A stretch of DNA of 64,000 nucleotides from Eutreptiella sp. 'Long Island Sound 2002' (Eukaryota > Euglenozoa > Euglenophyceae > Eutreptiales > Eutreptiaceae). Of this stretch, positions 54,200 through 64,000 are shown piece after piece. The notes beneath the pieces are model-generated. The model did no database searches, was not told the DNA's origin, and saw only the letters and a list, made by a program, of their open reading frames with translations. Position 1 is the first letter of the stretch. Each line of letters starts with the position of its first letter. The position numbers were made by a program, and so were the translations under genes. The stretch covers positions 102,302,357 through 102,366,356 of the forward strand of contig OZ038382.1 in NCBI GenBank assembly GCA_964036045.1. Direction: 5' to 3'.

Positions 54200-54914
54200 C
54201 CAGGAATGGCGGCGTGCGGCCAAATACCAAAACCAAACACACACATCCTAGACCTCAGCCAGGAGTTGCGCGGTTACCCCGAAACCCAGCCCAAAACGCA
54301 CGCACTACGAACTTCAGCCGGAAATGGCGGGGCCAAGCCGGAACCCGAGCCCAAACACACACACCCTGGACCCCGGCAAGAAATGGCAGAGTCACCACGA
54401 AGCCCCAACCCCGACACAAACACCACACAACAGTAGGAAACCCAGTGTCCATAGCCCGGGCAATGAGGCAGCCCGTGCCATGCAAGTGACCCGGCCAAAG
54501 AGAATCCGGAATCCGGGGGTAAAGCTGCATCCTAAGGCCTGCGCTGCTTTGGGGCTCGAGGCGGAGTGTGCAACACCCCAGCACCTCCGAACCCCAATAC
54601 CGAGAATATGCATGCATGCCTTGGGAACGGGATACGCCAGGAAGTCCGGCGAACCCCTAGGGTTCCGTCCAAAGGAGGGGACGTGCGCAAGCATGGGGGC
54701 ACATCCTCCCAGCGTGACAAGAACGTCATGCTGGCGGCGAACAGCCCTCCTGGTGATGCTCGGGGCTGCTTTGTTGTTGGCCCCCAGTCAAGTCTAGCGG
54801 GATGTAAGTCGACTCCCCTCTTCAAGCGCGGACCCTTGTCCTGTTGGTGATAGCGGCACCGCCAGCGGGAACCATGGGGCACCTCTCCACAACCGCGTGC
54901 ACCTACATACCTAC

Positions 54915-55733
54915 CTGCACAGCGGTTCGCTGCCCCTGATGGAGAATACCGTAGAGACCGCTGCTGGATGCAGATACAAAACTAAAATGGACAAGCGGTC
55001 CGGCTTCTGGCAAATTGACCTAACGGAGAGTGCCGGAGATCTAACGGCATTCATTGCTCCGGATGGACGGGTCTACAAATGGCGGGTAATGCCATTTGGT
55101 ATTGGTAATGTGCCGGCGTTGTTCCAGGAGCTGATGAATCAAGTCATCGCCCTGTGTAAGCGACGACCGGCTGTCCAAGAGCTCCTACAGCGTGGTAGTG
55201 TCATGGAGGCTCACATCGACGATTTCATCTTGGGGAAGAACGGCATCGATGACCATCTCCTAGTACTCCGAGAATTCTACACCGTCTGTCAAGAAAATCA
55301 CCTGCGCATTAAGCTGCAGAAATTCGAAGTTCTCAAGACGGAAACAGACTACCTCGGATTCCACATCGCAGATGGATGGTGGAAACCGCAGGATCAGAAG
55401 ATGAAGCCCCTGATCGACTTCAACCTAACGGATTCTATATCCAAAGCTGAAGGAGTTCAGAAAATCCGACAATTCATCGGATCCTGTAATTTCTACAGGC
55501 GAGATCTCCGGAATTTCACGGGAGCCAGCGCACCACTAACAAATCTCATGAAAAAGGCGACTCCCTGGCGCTGGGGACCTATTGAAAGGCAAGCAATCGA
55601 AGATGTCAAGAAGAAAATCCCAGAGGGCCTAGTGCTTGGAGTACGGCAAGATGATTCTAATCACGGATGCCAGTATCCTTTGAGGAGGAGGGACATTACT
55701 ACAGTAGCAAAAGCTGACTACGGATCAATGTAA
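54915..55733 (+). pseudogene. pol: LTR-2 pol: RT palm, better-preserved copy
   Basis: RT from LPLMENTVETAAG through KRSGFWQIDLTESAGDLTAF (palm, first Asp), VYKWRVMPFGIGNVPALFQE and EAHIDDFILG (IDD instead of YVDD) to FIGSCNFYRRDLRNFTGASA (thumb) and the start of RNase H. The reading frame is open across this part, then breaks near 55,650. The N-terminal fingers are not here; they lie at 46,353-46,830, on the other side of insertion 3. Right copy of the ~1,060-bp duplication. Confidence 0.85.
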
Positions 55734-55782
55734 CGACATTGATTATCGCCTAAGGGTCCAAGGTGTCACAAGAGAAGAATTC

Positions 55783-56220
55783 ATGAAATCTGACTCTGAC
55801 ACCGAAGAATGGCGCCTAGTTCCACTTGGTCACTGGAACGGGAAGTGGAATGCAGCCCGCTCACCTTATCACACCTACGAGCAGGAGCTGTTAGCTGGAG
55901 TTCTAGTGTTGGCTAGTAGACACAGAATCCTGGGTACCATTCCCATCACGTGGCTATGTGATCAGGATTCCGTGAAGTACTTTACGGAAAGACCTCTGCC
56001 CGATGGAAAACGTCTACGTCAATGGTGGGTCTACCTAAGCCAACTACGACTCGCTACATTCCACATACGGCGAATTCAAAACGAATTCTGTGATTATCTA
56101 TCACGGAATTGTTTTGATTCCCTGGTGGGGGCAGACACTGAAATGATGGCCCAAGAAGCTTTCGCGAAGATGGACCAACATCTTGATCTCTTTACGAGGA
56201 GAGAAAAGCTCATGTCCTGA
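55783..56220 (+). pseudogene. pol: LTR-2 pol: RNase H
   Basis: Reads YHTYEQELLAGVLVLASRHR, TWLCDQDSVKYFTE and RLRQWWVYLSQLRLATFHIR, typical of gypsy RNase H and the connection to integrase. It would degrade RNA in RNA-DNA hybrids. Frame differs from the RT part, and TGA at 56,218 separates it from the next stretch in the same phase. The first catalytic part (DAS-type motif) is in the damaged segment around 55,660-55,780. Confidence 0.78.
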
Positions 56221-56223
56221 AGT

Positions 56224-57668
56224 ATGAAAGAACTGACGGCCGATTACTCAGACATCTTGGATCAGTTGACGGGTGGGAGCTCAATGATCCTGGATGAAGT
56301 GCAATGGTCCTGCACATCAACTCACTTATACAAGGAAGACCTCATTTGTGTCCCCAAAGACTACGAAGAAACCATGTTGGAATGTGCACACAAAACATGG
56401 ATGGTCACTGTGGGGTGGAGAGAACTGTTTGGTTCTTCAAGAAGTATTTCTTCGCTAAGAGTAGCGATATTTCTCTCAAGAAGATTCTATGTAAGATCAT
56501 CGCTGACTGTCCTTGCACTAAAGCTAAAGCTAACACCGCAGCGGATCGTGGTGAGGCGAGGAATCTCCCGATTCCTAACCAAATGAACTCCATCCTCTAC
56601 GTGGATTTTATGGAGTTACCTAGATTCGCTGGCCATGACTTTGCCATCCTGGTGACGGATGGACTGAGTTGCTACAGCCGAGTGTTTCCCCTTATGAAGA
56701 AGGTGGATGGGGAAGGAGTACTGAAGGAGATTTTCGAAGGTTGGGTTCCAATCTACGGATGACCCAAAATGATCCACAGCGATCAGGACATTCAATTTAC
56801 CAGCCCTACTGGTTGGTACCGAAGCGTCATGAGAGCCATGGGTACGGAAGTCCAATTAGGAACTCCTTACGTAAGAACAAAGAATCCTCTGTGCGAACGC
56901 CGAATTGGCTGTTTCAGAACAGTCATGAGGATTCTGATGCTGAGCGAGAAGTGCCGAAACTGGCTAAAAATAGTCCCGTATGCTATCTACCTGATGAATA
57001 ATCATTCAAGTAGCAGGACTGGTTTCACCCCTACAGAACTGTTCCTAGGGAGGCCAGGTTTCAACTTCGAATTCCCCTGCGCCAGCGAAGGAAATCCCAA
57101 AGTTGACGAATGGCTCACCGAACAGAAAAGGATTGCGGCTCTTTGCCGATCATTCCTGGAAAAGAAAGAAAGTAAGGAGAATGGTACCAAGAAACACAAA
57201 AGAAAAGAAGCTATCTACCGAATTGGTGACCCGGTTCTGGTACATCACTCAAGATTCAAGGCCTGGCCGCGTAACACGCTGGACAGCCCAAACCTTGGAC
57301 CATTTCTGGTCACGGGTGTGGCTGAAGGATCCGTGTGGATCAAAACTCATCCTAAGTACGAAGGTCTGGCTGAAATGCGATACCCACGGCTTAAGCACTA
57401 CGACGTGCTAGACGACCTCTATGACTGGCAAGACGATCTACAAGAAAGTCTGGAAGCTGCAGCCGAAGATCTGGCCGCGGATCCTATGGATGAAGATGAA
57501 GAGCCACCTCCTATGGAGGAAGACAGTTCGCTACGGATGCCCGAAAGGGACATCCCTCCCTCTAGGCCTACTGTATCCACACCTACGGCCATAGAGGCCA
57601 GACCTAAAAGATTCGGCGCTGGTGAATCCGTGAGATTTACTGAATCAGAAATGAAAAAGCAAGACTAG
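56224..57668 (+). pseudogene. pol: LTR-2 pol: integrase with GPY/F module
   Basis: A zinc-finger-like start is split over two frames (H residues near 56,390-56,410; DCPCTKAKA near 56,510). The core gives ILYVDFMELPRF (D), IHSDQDIQFTSP (D) and KNPLCERRIG (E), the DDE triad. TGA at 56,760 interrupts it where Trp is expected (YG-stop-PKMIHSD). The C-terminal part has GDPVLVHHSRFK and LGPFLVTGVAEGSVWI, a GPY/F module, then an acidic tail ending EMKKQD. No chromodomain. Confidence 0.85.
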
Positions 57669-57754
57669 TACTTTGTTAACAGAATCCTACTACAAATGTA
57701 GATGTAGATTCTATGCAACGTTGTCTGGCTATTCTATATCTGACTGTACCTGAG

Positions 57755-57963
57755 AGCCAGTATCGGCTCTCATACTCGATGACGGTAATGTCAACGAGGT
57801 TTTTGCCGAGTACTACAAATCTCATGATTTGCGTGACAATCTGCTGTCAGCCCAAAATCAGGCCCGCAAGCCTGCTGGGAGTCGACACTACTCCCTCGTG
57901 TTTTATAGCACCTGTGACAACGGTGCACCTATGGTCCTAAGACCCCGTTTCACTGCTCAGTGA
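57755..57963 (+). pseudogene. Unrecognised short frame after LTR-2 integrase
   Basis: Reads DDGNVNEVFAEYYKSHDLRD, then AGSRHYSLVFYSTCDNGAPM to TGA at 57,961. Composition is protein-like and it lies where some gypsy elements have an extra 3' gene, but nothing identifies it. Confidence 0.3.
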
Positions 57964-59164
57964 GTAGACACTCACTTTCCTGGGAGCTGTCCTGGAGTTC
58001 CAAGGGAGCTCGGAGGCCGGCGGAGAGGTTTCACCAATCTAGGGAGGGAGAGAGATGAGAAGTGTGTAACTTGCGCGCCTGTGAGTGATAACAGACCAAC
58101 TGAAGTGTGGTGGTGAACACCTGGTTCCATTTTGGAACAGTCCAGCATGCACCACCGGAGGAGCAGGGTTTGTGTTCCCCAGGAATGGGACCTCCCCCAG
58201 GAACTTGGGTGGCAGCTTGACGGGCAGAGTTTGCATCCGCTGCCCAACGACGACCTGGGCTACACCCTTGGCTGCAAACCTCCCTGCCTAGGCACCCACC
58301 GTCAAAATGCTATCGCCTGATCCTACAGCTCAAGACACACTGATCCTACAGCTTCCCACGCACACGCCCACACCAAGGCAAGGCAAGTTGTAGCTAACTC
58401 TCAAGCATCCCCGAAGAAAAGTGGAACACATTGGGTGCATCTCGCCTCCGCGCCGATGACACCCGTGCAAGTGTGGACACCGAAGCGAAGCTCAACGTGA
58501 TCCGTGCAGAGTCAGTGGTGGGAACGCAAAGGTGTGCGGTGAGTGTGTGTGTGCAGTGCTCTGCGTGGATGTGCGGTGCAGGGCGAGCATGTGTGTGAAT
58601 CTACCTTAGGGACTCTACCTCGGGGCTACCCAAAAAGATAAGAGAGTGTCACACACGGGGAGACCAGGAAACAATCTCCAGGGACCAAGATGGCATGAAA
58701 ACAAGAGTCAGCATGCACTGACCAGCGCGAACGCCCTTGCCAACTCCAGTCCCTTTTTACCTCAGCCTTTCAAACGCTGATCCTAACGCTCTGCAAAAGA
58801 GTAGCCTTTTGCTGGAGCGCCCCTGTGCTAAACCCCTCCAACCCTCATCGCACGCTCCACTCCACACGTCCCCCACACTCGTTCAACTCAAACCAAACAA
58901 CTTGCAAGTCCGAGATCTCACACCAGAGTTTCATTGGACTTTTTGAGTTGCAACGGTCCTACACTCTCTGACACAACGCTGCATGTGGGACTTGCGTGCC
59001 ACGTATGTGTGTTTTCAGTGTTTGCACGTGAGACATATGTATGAACTTGAAAATCCAACGAAGCCACAGAAAGGCAGAGAGTGGAGGCATATAGCGGCGT
59101 CTCCGCTAAGCATGGGCGCATATAGCGGCGCATCCGCCCTGCATCCTTGAGACAGAGCAAGGAA

Positions 59165-59290
59165 GGTTCTCCCTACCTCCGAAACCTTGAATGTTTCCCT
59201 TATGTCTATGTTTCCCTCTATCCTACCTGGATTTGCGGTGCATTCGGAGTCATTATGTGCGCACAGCGCTCCTACTCGCGTAGCAACACC
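59165..59290 (+). repeat. Direct repeat, first copy of ~125 bp
   Basis: TTCTCCCTACCTCCGAAACC ... CGCGTAGCAACACCC matches 59,936-60,068 over its length with about 15 differences. Nature unknown; could be ends of a small decayed element. Confidence 0.75.
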
Positions 59291-59935
59291 CTTTTCTTCT
59301 GACTCAGCGGTCTCAGTAAGCAGGCCTGCCTATACTCACTGTCTGTTTTCTTTGATCCTGAGACAATGTCACCCTTCTATTTTAGCAACATCAAAAACCT
59401 TGCGTTTTGCTCACGTGCTACGAGAATGGGTTTCGGAGGTTTTCCCCTAGGGGTGACACAGCAGCGGTTTAGAAACTCTTCAGGGCACCACCTGCCTCGC
59501 TATCCGGCTTTCACAGTTTCTTGTATGACTTTACCTTTTGAAACCTTGTCCACAAATTCCTATTTTTTTCACACTCACCGGAGTTGCCCTCTGGTACACA
59601 GCCTGAGTAGTATTCCATTCTTCCACAAGAATTGTGTATCTCCCACCAGACCACCACCAGATACCAGTCGAGGCACTTCAAACACGTACACATGTGACTA
59701 CCCACAACACACCGCTACAAACATTTACACACAACACACAACACATACACACTCCAACAAGCCTCTTACTATTATTTTCCATCCGCACACCCACCAGCCA
59801 CACACACCAGATACTCCTCAGGTCTTCACACACAACGAAACCCAGCTATGATATAGATAAATCTGCTGAGGATGTACATAATGGAAATGGAGAAGCAGCC
59901 CACGAACAAGTTGTGAGAAATCATCATCATCATCA

Positions 59936-60068
59936 GGAAGCTTCTCCCTATCTCCCAAACCTTGTATGTTTCCCTTATGTCTATCTTTCCCTCTATCCTA
60001 CTTGGATTTGTGGTGCATTCAGAGTCAATATGTGCGCACAGTGCGGTGTGCTCGCGTAGCAAAACCCT
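59936..60068 (+). repeat. Direct repeat, second copy of ~125 bp
   Basis: Counterpart of 59,165-59,290, 771 bp downstream. Confidence 0.75.
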
Positions 60069-61049
60069 CCAGAACCTTGCCCCAGTCCTGCCTGAAACCA
60101 GCCCGTACACAACCTTGGGAAGCACCAAGAGCGTGCAAATCACGGACAAAGCAAGGCAAAAACACGCTACGCGTGTTGTGCAAGTTCTGACCAACACGTA
60201 TGTTCCTTGAGTGTTTGTTGTTCATGGCTGATGGTGAATCTCGCCTTTTTAGCGCATGGTGGTGATTCGATGCACGCAAAACGTGCCTAAAGCCTACAGC
60301 TGCACTATGCTCCCTCCCTGCCCAAACATTTTTGCTGGTCGTCATGCCTACTTTTTAAACGAAGCATTTTTTGCTGCTTGTTGTTTTCCGAATTCTTCGT
60401 TTTACAAAGCTGCGCTTTTTGCAGCTTCAGAAACGCTTTGTACAAAAAGTTGAAAAGTTTTTCGACTTTGGAGGCTTCGCCCCCAGTCCCGCACGGCGGA
60501 CGCGCGCAGTTGTGGGAGTCGGCAGAACTGCCAGCGCTTCACTTTGCGCTTTTCAGGAGTCGGAATAATCTTTCAGGCTTTGCTTTACAGCGAGTTAGAA
60601 CCTCAGCTACGGTTCTTTGTAAAGTGGATTTCAAGCGTTATCCAGTGCCAATTTCACTTTGCATTTTCAAAAGTCGATTTGTGCATTTACTATGTAAGGC
60701 TTCCCTAAGGATTCCTTTGTTTTGTCCATGGTTTATATAACACAATGAGCATAGTCCTTCTGGAACTCCTGGTATTTCCATTTTTACCTCAAAACTAACC
60801 ACGTATGGTGCTGTGGTAAATATGGTATAGTAAGAAAGGTAACTGATAAGTATGCTTTCCGAAGTCATTCCACTCATTCTTTACTGTGGTACTGTGGTAC
60901 AGTGATCATACTTGGTATTGAAGGTAGTCCAAATCTGGACTGAATGGTAAATGCTGAGAGATTTCACAAGGTTGAACTGATTATGGCCAACATATCATTC
61001 TTCAGCATATTTTTCTGAGTGGTAGGTCCTGAAATCCTGGGCTTCAGTC

Positions 61050-62049
61050 AGGGCGCGAGGGAGATTAAAACCCAGACCATACCTTGTACTTTATTGCGAA
61101 TTATTTTGGGCCTGTCTTCAGCGCCTCAGATTGAGTGCTGAACCTTCGCTTGATTGCGGGCGTCCTTGTTGAGCCAGCTCGCCACTTGAATAGTAGCCTT
61201 CAACTTCATGAATGCCTGTCTTCAGCGCCTTATATAATATGCCATACCTTATCTGCTCGACTCCGGGTTCGCCAGTTGGTCCTCCAGTGCGAAGGCAGCA
61301 TGTACAGAGCAGATTCAGATCATCATCCATCATTCAATCATTCATCATTCATCACGTGTCATGTGTCATGTGTCACGCATCATGCATCATGATATGCTGG
61401 CGCCCTAGCATGTTTCTTTCACATTCCAACCCAAAACCTCACTTTCATTCCAAATAACTCAACCACAACCCAACTCTAATGGGTTCCTAAGAAGGCTATA
61501 CTATTCATTTTTCACAACTCTTTGAATTTGGATGATCTCATTTTTGGGATGCATGATTATCATGCATGTCATGCATGATCGACCCAATGTGTGAGTGATA
61601 CCACACATACTACCTTCGGAGGTGTCTATGACCCCTAAGGGCCCTTTATTTACAGTACTACCCTTTCTCAGGGGTGCCCCCACTTCTTCATCTATTTTAA
61701 TCCCTATTTGGTCGGTCCCAAGCATTTTTCATGTACTATGGGATCCTAAGATTATACCTAGGCCTAAGCCAAGCCCCAAACACGAGAGGACCGAAGAGAG
61801 AGAGATAGAGGAAGGCGCCTGGCGGCGACACCAGGGAGCACGTGGTGCTTCCTAGGTGAGTCCCAACTTGGTGTATTTTGACTACTCAAGGGATAGTTGT
61901 AGAGTAAGAGTTGAAGAGAGCTAAAGAGTGAACATGAGTGCAAGTATAACTGTATTTCATAGTCCCCTTTTCCTATGGACCGAGCTTGAAGACTACAGTT
62001 CTATGAGCCCATTACTTTGCTGTTGTTGAGGAGGGTGCACAATCTGGCT
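61050..62049 (+). repeat. 3' LTR of LTR-2
   Basis: Aligns with 28,619-29,174 plus 34,582-34,996, with the DNA transposon missing. The first ~30 bp are poorly conserved, so the left edge is approximate and no polypurine tract is seen directly before it. The TATA-like TTATATAATAT is at 61,230. Ends at CACAATCTGGCT, followed by the target duplication GTGAAG. Confidence 0.88.
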
Positions 62050-62055
62050 GTGAAG
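62050..62055 (+). other. Target duplication of LTR-2 (right copy)
   Basis: GTGAAG, also at 28,613-28,618. Because the last G could belong to either side, the duplication is 5 or 6 bp. It sits within LINE coding sequence on both sides. Confidence 0.8.
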
Positions 62056-63020
62056 TTGGGCGGCGCCTCCCTGCACTTGGTGTGCGGTTCCATGCCGCAA
62101 GCCTGTGCTGCTTGGCGCATGGCGGTGGTGAGTGTTGGCGCATCGGGGCGGTGGAGAATGGCGTACAATGCCCTGTTGTAGCTGTGCCAGGTCCCATGGT
62201 CGTCTTCGCCTTGGAATGGTAGTGGGGCAGAGAGGGTGTCGTTGGGCATGATGGCCGCGAGTGGCGGCAGGTTGGGGATGATGAGGTCGATGTAGAGGAA
62301 CCGTGGCGCGCGCCTGCCGGTGGGAGGCCCCGTATACTGCGTCGTGGATGCGCAGCGTGGTTCAGTCCCTGTAGCACGTGTCTATGCGGTAACAATGGGT
62401 GCTCGCCTGGGGGAGGTGGTGTGATGGTGTGCCGGTGAGCCCTGCTCTGAGGTCGGTGAGGCCCAGTTGGTGCATGGTGTCCCGCAAGGCAAAGTATGGG
62501 GCTGTGGGTGGACCTGTGCGATCCTCATCTGTGGAGGCGGCGTTTAGGTCGCCGATGACATTGATCAGCGCCAAGAGTGATGGGCGGCCGTATGCCAGGC
62601 TCAGGGTGTCCGCAAAATCTGCGGTTCCCCCCCCCCCCAAGGGGACTTGCATGAGTAGCACGTTGAGTTGCCACCCAGGCACCACGCATTCGTACGCTCC
62701 GAGGTGGCCATGGATTCGACGTGGGGACGGCGTGCACTGTGACTGATGCCATGTTGTATAGGGGCACCCCTTGCTGCCAGTGGGCGTGGTACTTTTTCCC
62801 CTCTGATTCCAAGGCTGGTTCTGGTTTGTGCCAGTCTGCCCTGCAGAGGGCTTGCTCCAGGAATCGGAAGAGGTCCGCGCCCTTGGGGTGTGGCACGGGC
62901 ATGCCTTGTAGTGTGGCGGGCTTGGAGGGGTTCCTAGGTGACAGTGGGTTTGTTGACGATGTTGATTTGGCATGGGCTCCCGTAGGCGTTCGTTGTTTGG
63001 AACCGTGGCCGTGGTGGTGG
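62056..63020 (-). pseudogene. LINE endonuclease half, interrupted by LTR-2
   Basis: On the minus strand: SRIHGHLGAYECV-like HGHLGAYECVVPGWQLNVLL, then LINVIGDLNAASTDEDRTGP (the GDxN...D site of an apurinic-type endonuclease), GLTDLRAGLTGTPSHHLP and CREAPPNFTA just before the LTR-2 insertion. Frames shift at several places (near 62,360 and 62,520 at least). The enzyme would nick target DNA to start target-primed reverse transcription. Its continuation is the linker/RT at 28,618 and below. Confidence 0.78.
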
Positions 63021-63026
63021 ACCCTG

Positions 63027-63590
63027 TCAAGCGTCGAGGAGCTTGATGATGCCCTGAGCCGCGGATGTCTTGCAATTTTGCTTCTTGGGCTTTGGTATGG
63101 GCGAGGCATTGTGGAATTCCCCTGTCTGCGCGGTGCCGGTGAGCTGCTGTGTGTCGGGGGTGCACATTTGCATGGGGACCACTTCCCGTCTGCGGTGGTT
63201 GTGCCAGACCTGGAGGGTTCCTTCCTCCTTCTTGTTGGTGGGAAAGGGTGGGTCCCACTTGACGCGGCCGAGGAGTGCCTGGTGGTCATTCGCAACGCGG
63301 TACCGATCGGTGACCTCGCCTGCTTCCCATATCCAGGTGGACGGGCCTGCGGTCCCGAACTCAAAGTGTAGCTGTACCCGGGTTCCCACGGCAAAGATGG
63401 GGTACAGTGCGTCAACCTCCACCTTGGTCCACTGCTTGGGCTTGGGTTTGGGCGGGGGTTTGCGCGTTTTGTGGGCCTTGCGTTTCTGTGAGCTTTGGGA
63501 TTGCTGGGCAGTGGGGAGCTGCCCCCTAGGGCTGTAGGACAGCTGTGTGACCTGGTGTGAACACGGGGTGCTCATAGGCGGCTGGGACAC
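63027..63590 (-). pseudogene. LINE N-terminal protein part with an SH3-like stretch
   Basis: 187-codon minus frame. A basic Pro/Lys segment (KRKAHKTRKPPPKPKPKQW) precedes VDALYPIFAVGTRVQLHFEF, TWIWEAGEVTDRY and LLGRVKWDPPFP, a pattern like an SH3-type (tudor/agenet-like) barrel that could bind chromatin; this is a weak assignment. It lies upstream of the endonuclease on the same strand, so it is either ORF1 or the N-terminus of the single LINE polyprotein. Confidence 0.45.
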
Positions 63591-64000
63591 CGGGTTTGGT
63601 CATGGGGACGGCGTCCATCAGCTGCGACACCCGTTTGGTTACATGGCGAAGCGCCTCCTCGGCCACCTTGAAGGCCTGGGATGGGTCCTTGGGCCAGATG
63701 ACAAGCCGTTGCCCGGCGTGCAGTGCTTGTCGACGCATGTGGTTGGCAGGGCGACTGGCATGTTGCATCCACGTGCGGCTGCGTTCCGGAGGAAGGGGGC
63801 TCCCTGGCGCCTTGTGCCCAGTAGAGGGCGGTGTGCAGCGCTTCCTGGGCCGCCTCCTGGGTGTGGGGGACGCGGGCGGTGAGTCGCCGGCAGTCCACAT
63901 CTTGCATTGGGGGCGGTACTTTGCCGCTTTGGGTTTGTGCCGTTGCCCGCTGGACCTTGCCGTGGTCGTCCCATTCCGCGTCCACCAGGTGTCATGGTGC
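63526..64000 (-). pseudogene. LINE 5' portion, continues beyond the window
   Basis: Minus-strand reading over changing frames gives LVIWPKDPSQAFKVAEEALR and KRVSQLMDAVPMTKPG (63,700-63,560), helical and charged. The element runs off the right end of the window, so its 5' end is not visible. Confidence 0.45.

Larger units (their letters stand above)
47882..54914 (+). mobile_element. Retroposon insertion 3 in LTR-2, 7,033 bp, plus orientation
   Basis: Right end has the tail CCTACATACCTACC and ~490 bp similar to the 3' end of insertion 1, in opposite orientation, so both are the same family. Left end starts abruptly after GTGAA. The interior is C/A-rich: Ser/Thr/Pro-rich frame at the start (KARAKAKAAAARKAAGG near 48,000), a small LTR element (48,127-49,988), a 364-codon SR-like frame, then low-complexity sequence (52,000-54,000) and a short piece of the 62-bp minisatellite (54,200-54,400). 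No RT is seen. Confidence 0.7.
57964..61049. other. Long 3' non-coding region of LTR-2 or further unrecognised insertion
   Basis: 3.1 kb without a recognisable gene. It contains a purine tract followed by TGTGTAAC (58,040-58,070) that looks like a PPT but is not followed by LTR sequence, an ACACACAACACAC stretch near 59,725, and a ~125-bp repeat present twice. Part of it may be another insertion. Confidence 0.45.
28619..62049 (+). mobile_element. LTR-2: Ty3/gypsy element, 33.4 kb including nested insertions
   Basis: LTR halves at 28,619-34,996 and 61,050-62,049 bracket gag, protease, RT, RNase H and integrase. The target duplication GTGAAG is seen at 28,613-28,618 and 62,050-62,055, within a LINE whose reading resumes across the site, so both borders are firm to within a base. 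About 20 kb of later insertions lie inside. Integrase ends in a GPY/F-type module with no chromodomain, so it is from a different lineage than LTR-1. All frames are broken. Confidence 0.9.

Noticed and set aside
37239-54914. One giant transposon with long terminal inverted repeats
   Set aside because: The inverted similarity of the two ends is better explained by two insertions of one retroposon family: insertion 1 has its own 13-bp target duplication at 37,226 and 42,249, and LTR-2 coding sequence lies between the insertions.
58040-58070. Polypurine tract and LTR start (purine run followed by TGTGTAAC)
   Set aside because: The sequence after it does not match the 5' LTR of LTR-2; matching LTR sequence begins only near 61,050.

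Overview
The window is a piece of a large, repeat-packed eukaryotic nuclear genome. Evidence: Ty3/gypsy LTR retrotransposons (one with a chromodomain), a non-LTR (LINE) retrotransposon, a cut-and-paste DNA transposon whose genes have spliceosomal-type introns, minisatellites, and no bacterial-style operons. tRNA-Met-type primer sites and a chromovirus fit the green lineage; a streptophyte alga of the Chara type is my best guess, but nothing here proves it. I see no intact host gene. The only recognisable host-type sequence is a broken histone H2A-like fragment at 20.83-20.99 kb.

Layout. (1) 1-12,305: Ty3/gypsy chromovirus 'LTR-1', with a partial 5' LTR, PBS, gag, protease, an extra domain, RT, RNase H, integrase, chromodomain, PPT and 3' LTR. 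It is decayed by in-frame stops and by a 100-bp insertion in the RT. (2) 12,306-17,445: a GC-rich ~690-bp tandem repeat, a short LINE-like fragment, and three AT-rich tandem arrays with units of ~170-200 bp. (3) 17,446-20,936: unrecognised, possibly spliced reading frames, a 22-bp minisatellite in three blocks, and the H2A-like fragment. (4) 20,937-28,200: a nearly perfect tandem duplication of 3,632 bp, each copy carrying tandem repeats and the 3' part of a minus-strand LINE. (5) 28,619-62,049: a second Ty3/gypsy element, 'LTR-2', inserted in that LINE between the endonuclease (62.06-64.0 kb) and reverse transcriptase (below 28.6 kb) halves, with target duplication GTGAAG on both sides.

LTR-2 is itself a host for later insertions. 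A 5,407-bp terminal-inverted-repeat DNA transposon (29,175-34,581, TA duplication) sits in its 5' LTR. Three retroposon-like insertions with (CCTA)n- or (CTTA)n-type tails (37,239-42,248; 43,822-45,936; 47,882-54,914) sit in its internal region. A small LTR element with 543-bp LTRs (48,127-49,988) sits inside the third of these. Removing these layers gives the order gag, protease, extra domain, acidic spacer, RT, RNase H, integrase, 3' LTR.

Three things stand out. First, the DNA transposon encodes a divergent DDE-transposase-like protein plus a multi-exon protein ending in a domain that resembles 2-oxoglutarate/Fe(II) dioxygenases, and a GGTTGAACCG motif recurs in its non-coding parts. Second, both otherwise different LTR elements carry a similar extra domain (FAS ... 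NPxFS type) between protease and RT. Third, retroposon insertions in LTR-2 are flanked by direct duplications of 13, ~217 and ~1,060 bp. Almost all coding frames contain TAG/TGA stops at places consistent with C-to-T decay of CAG, CGA and TGG codons, so most genes here are pseudogenes.
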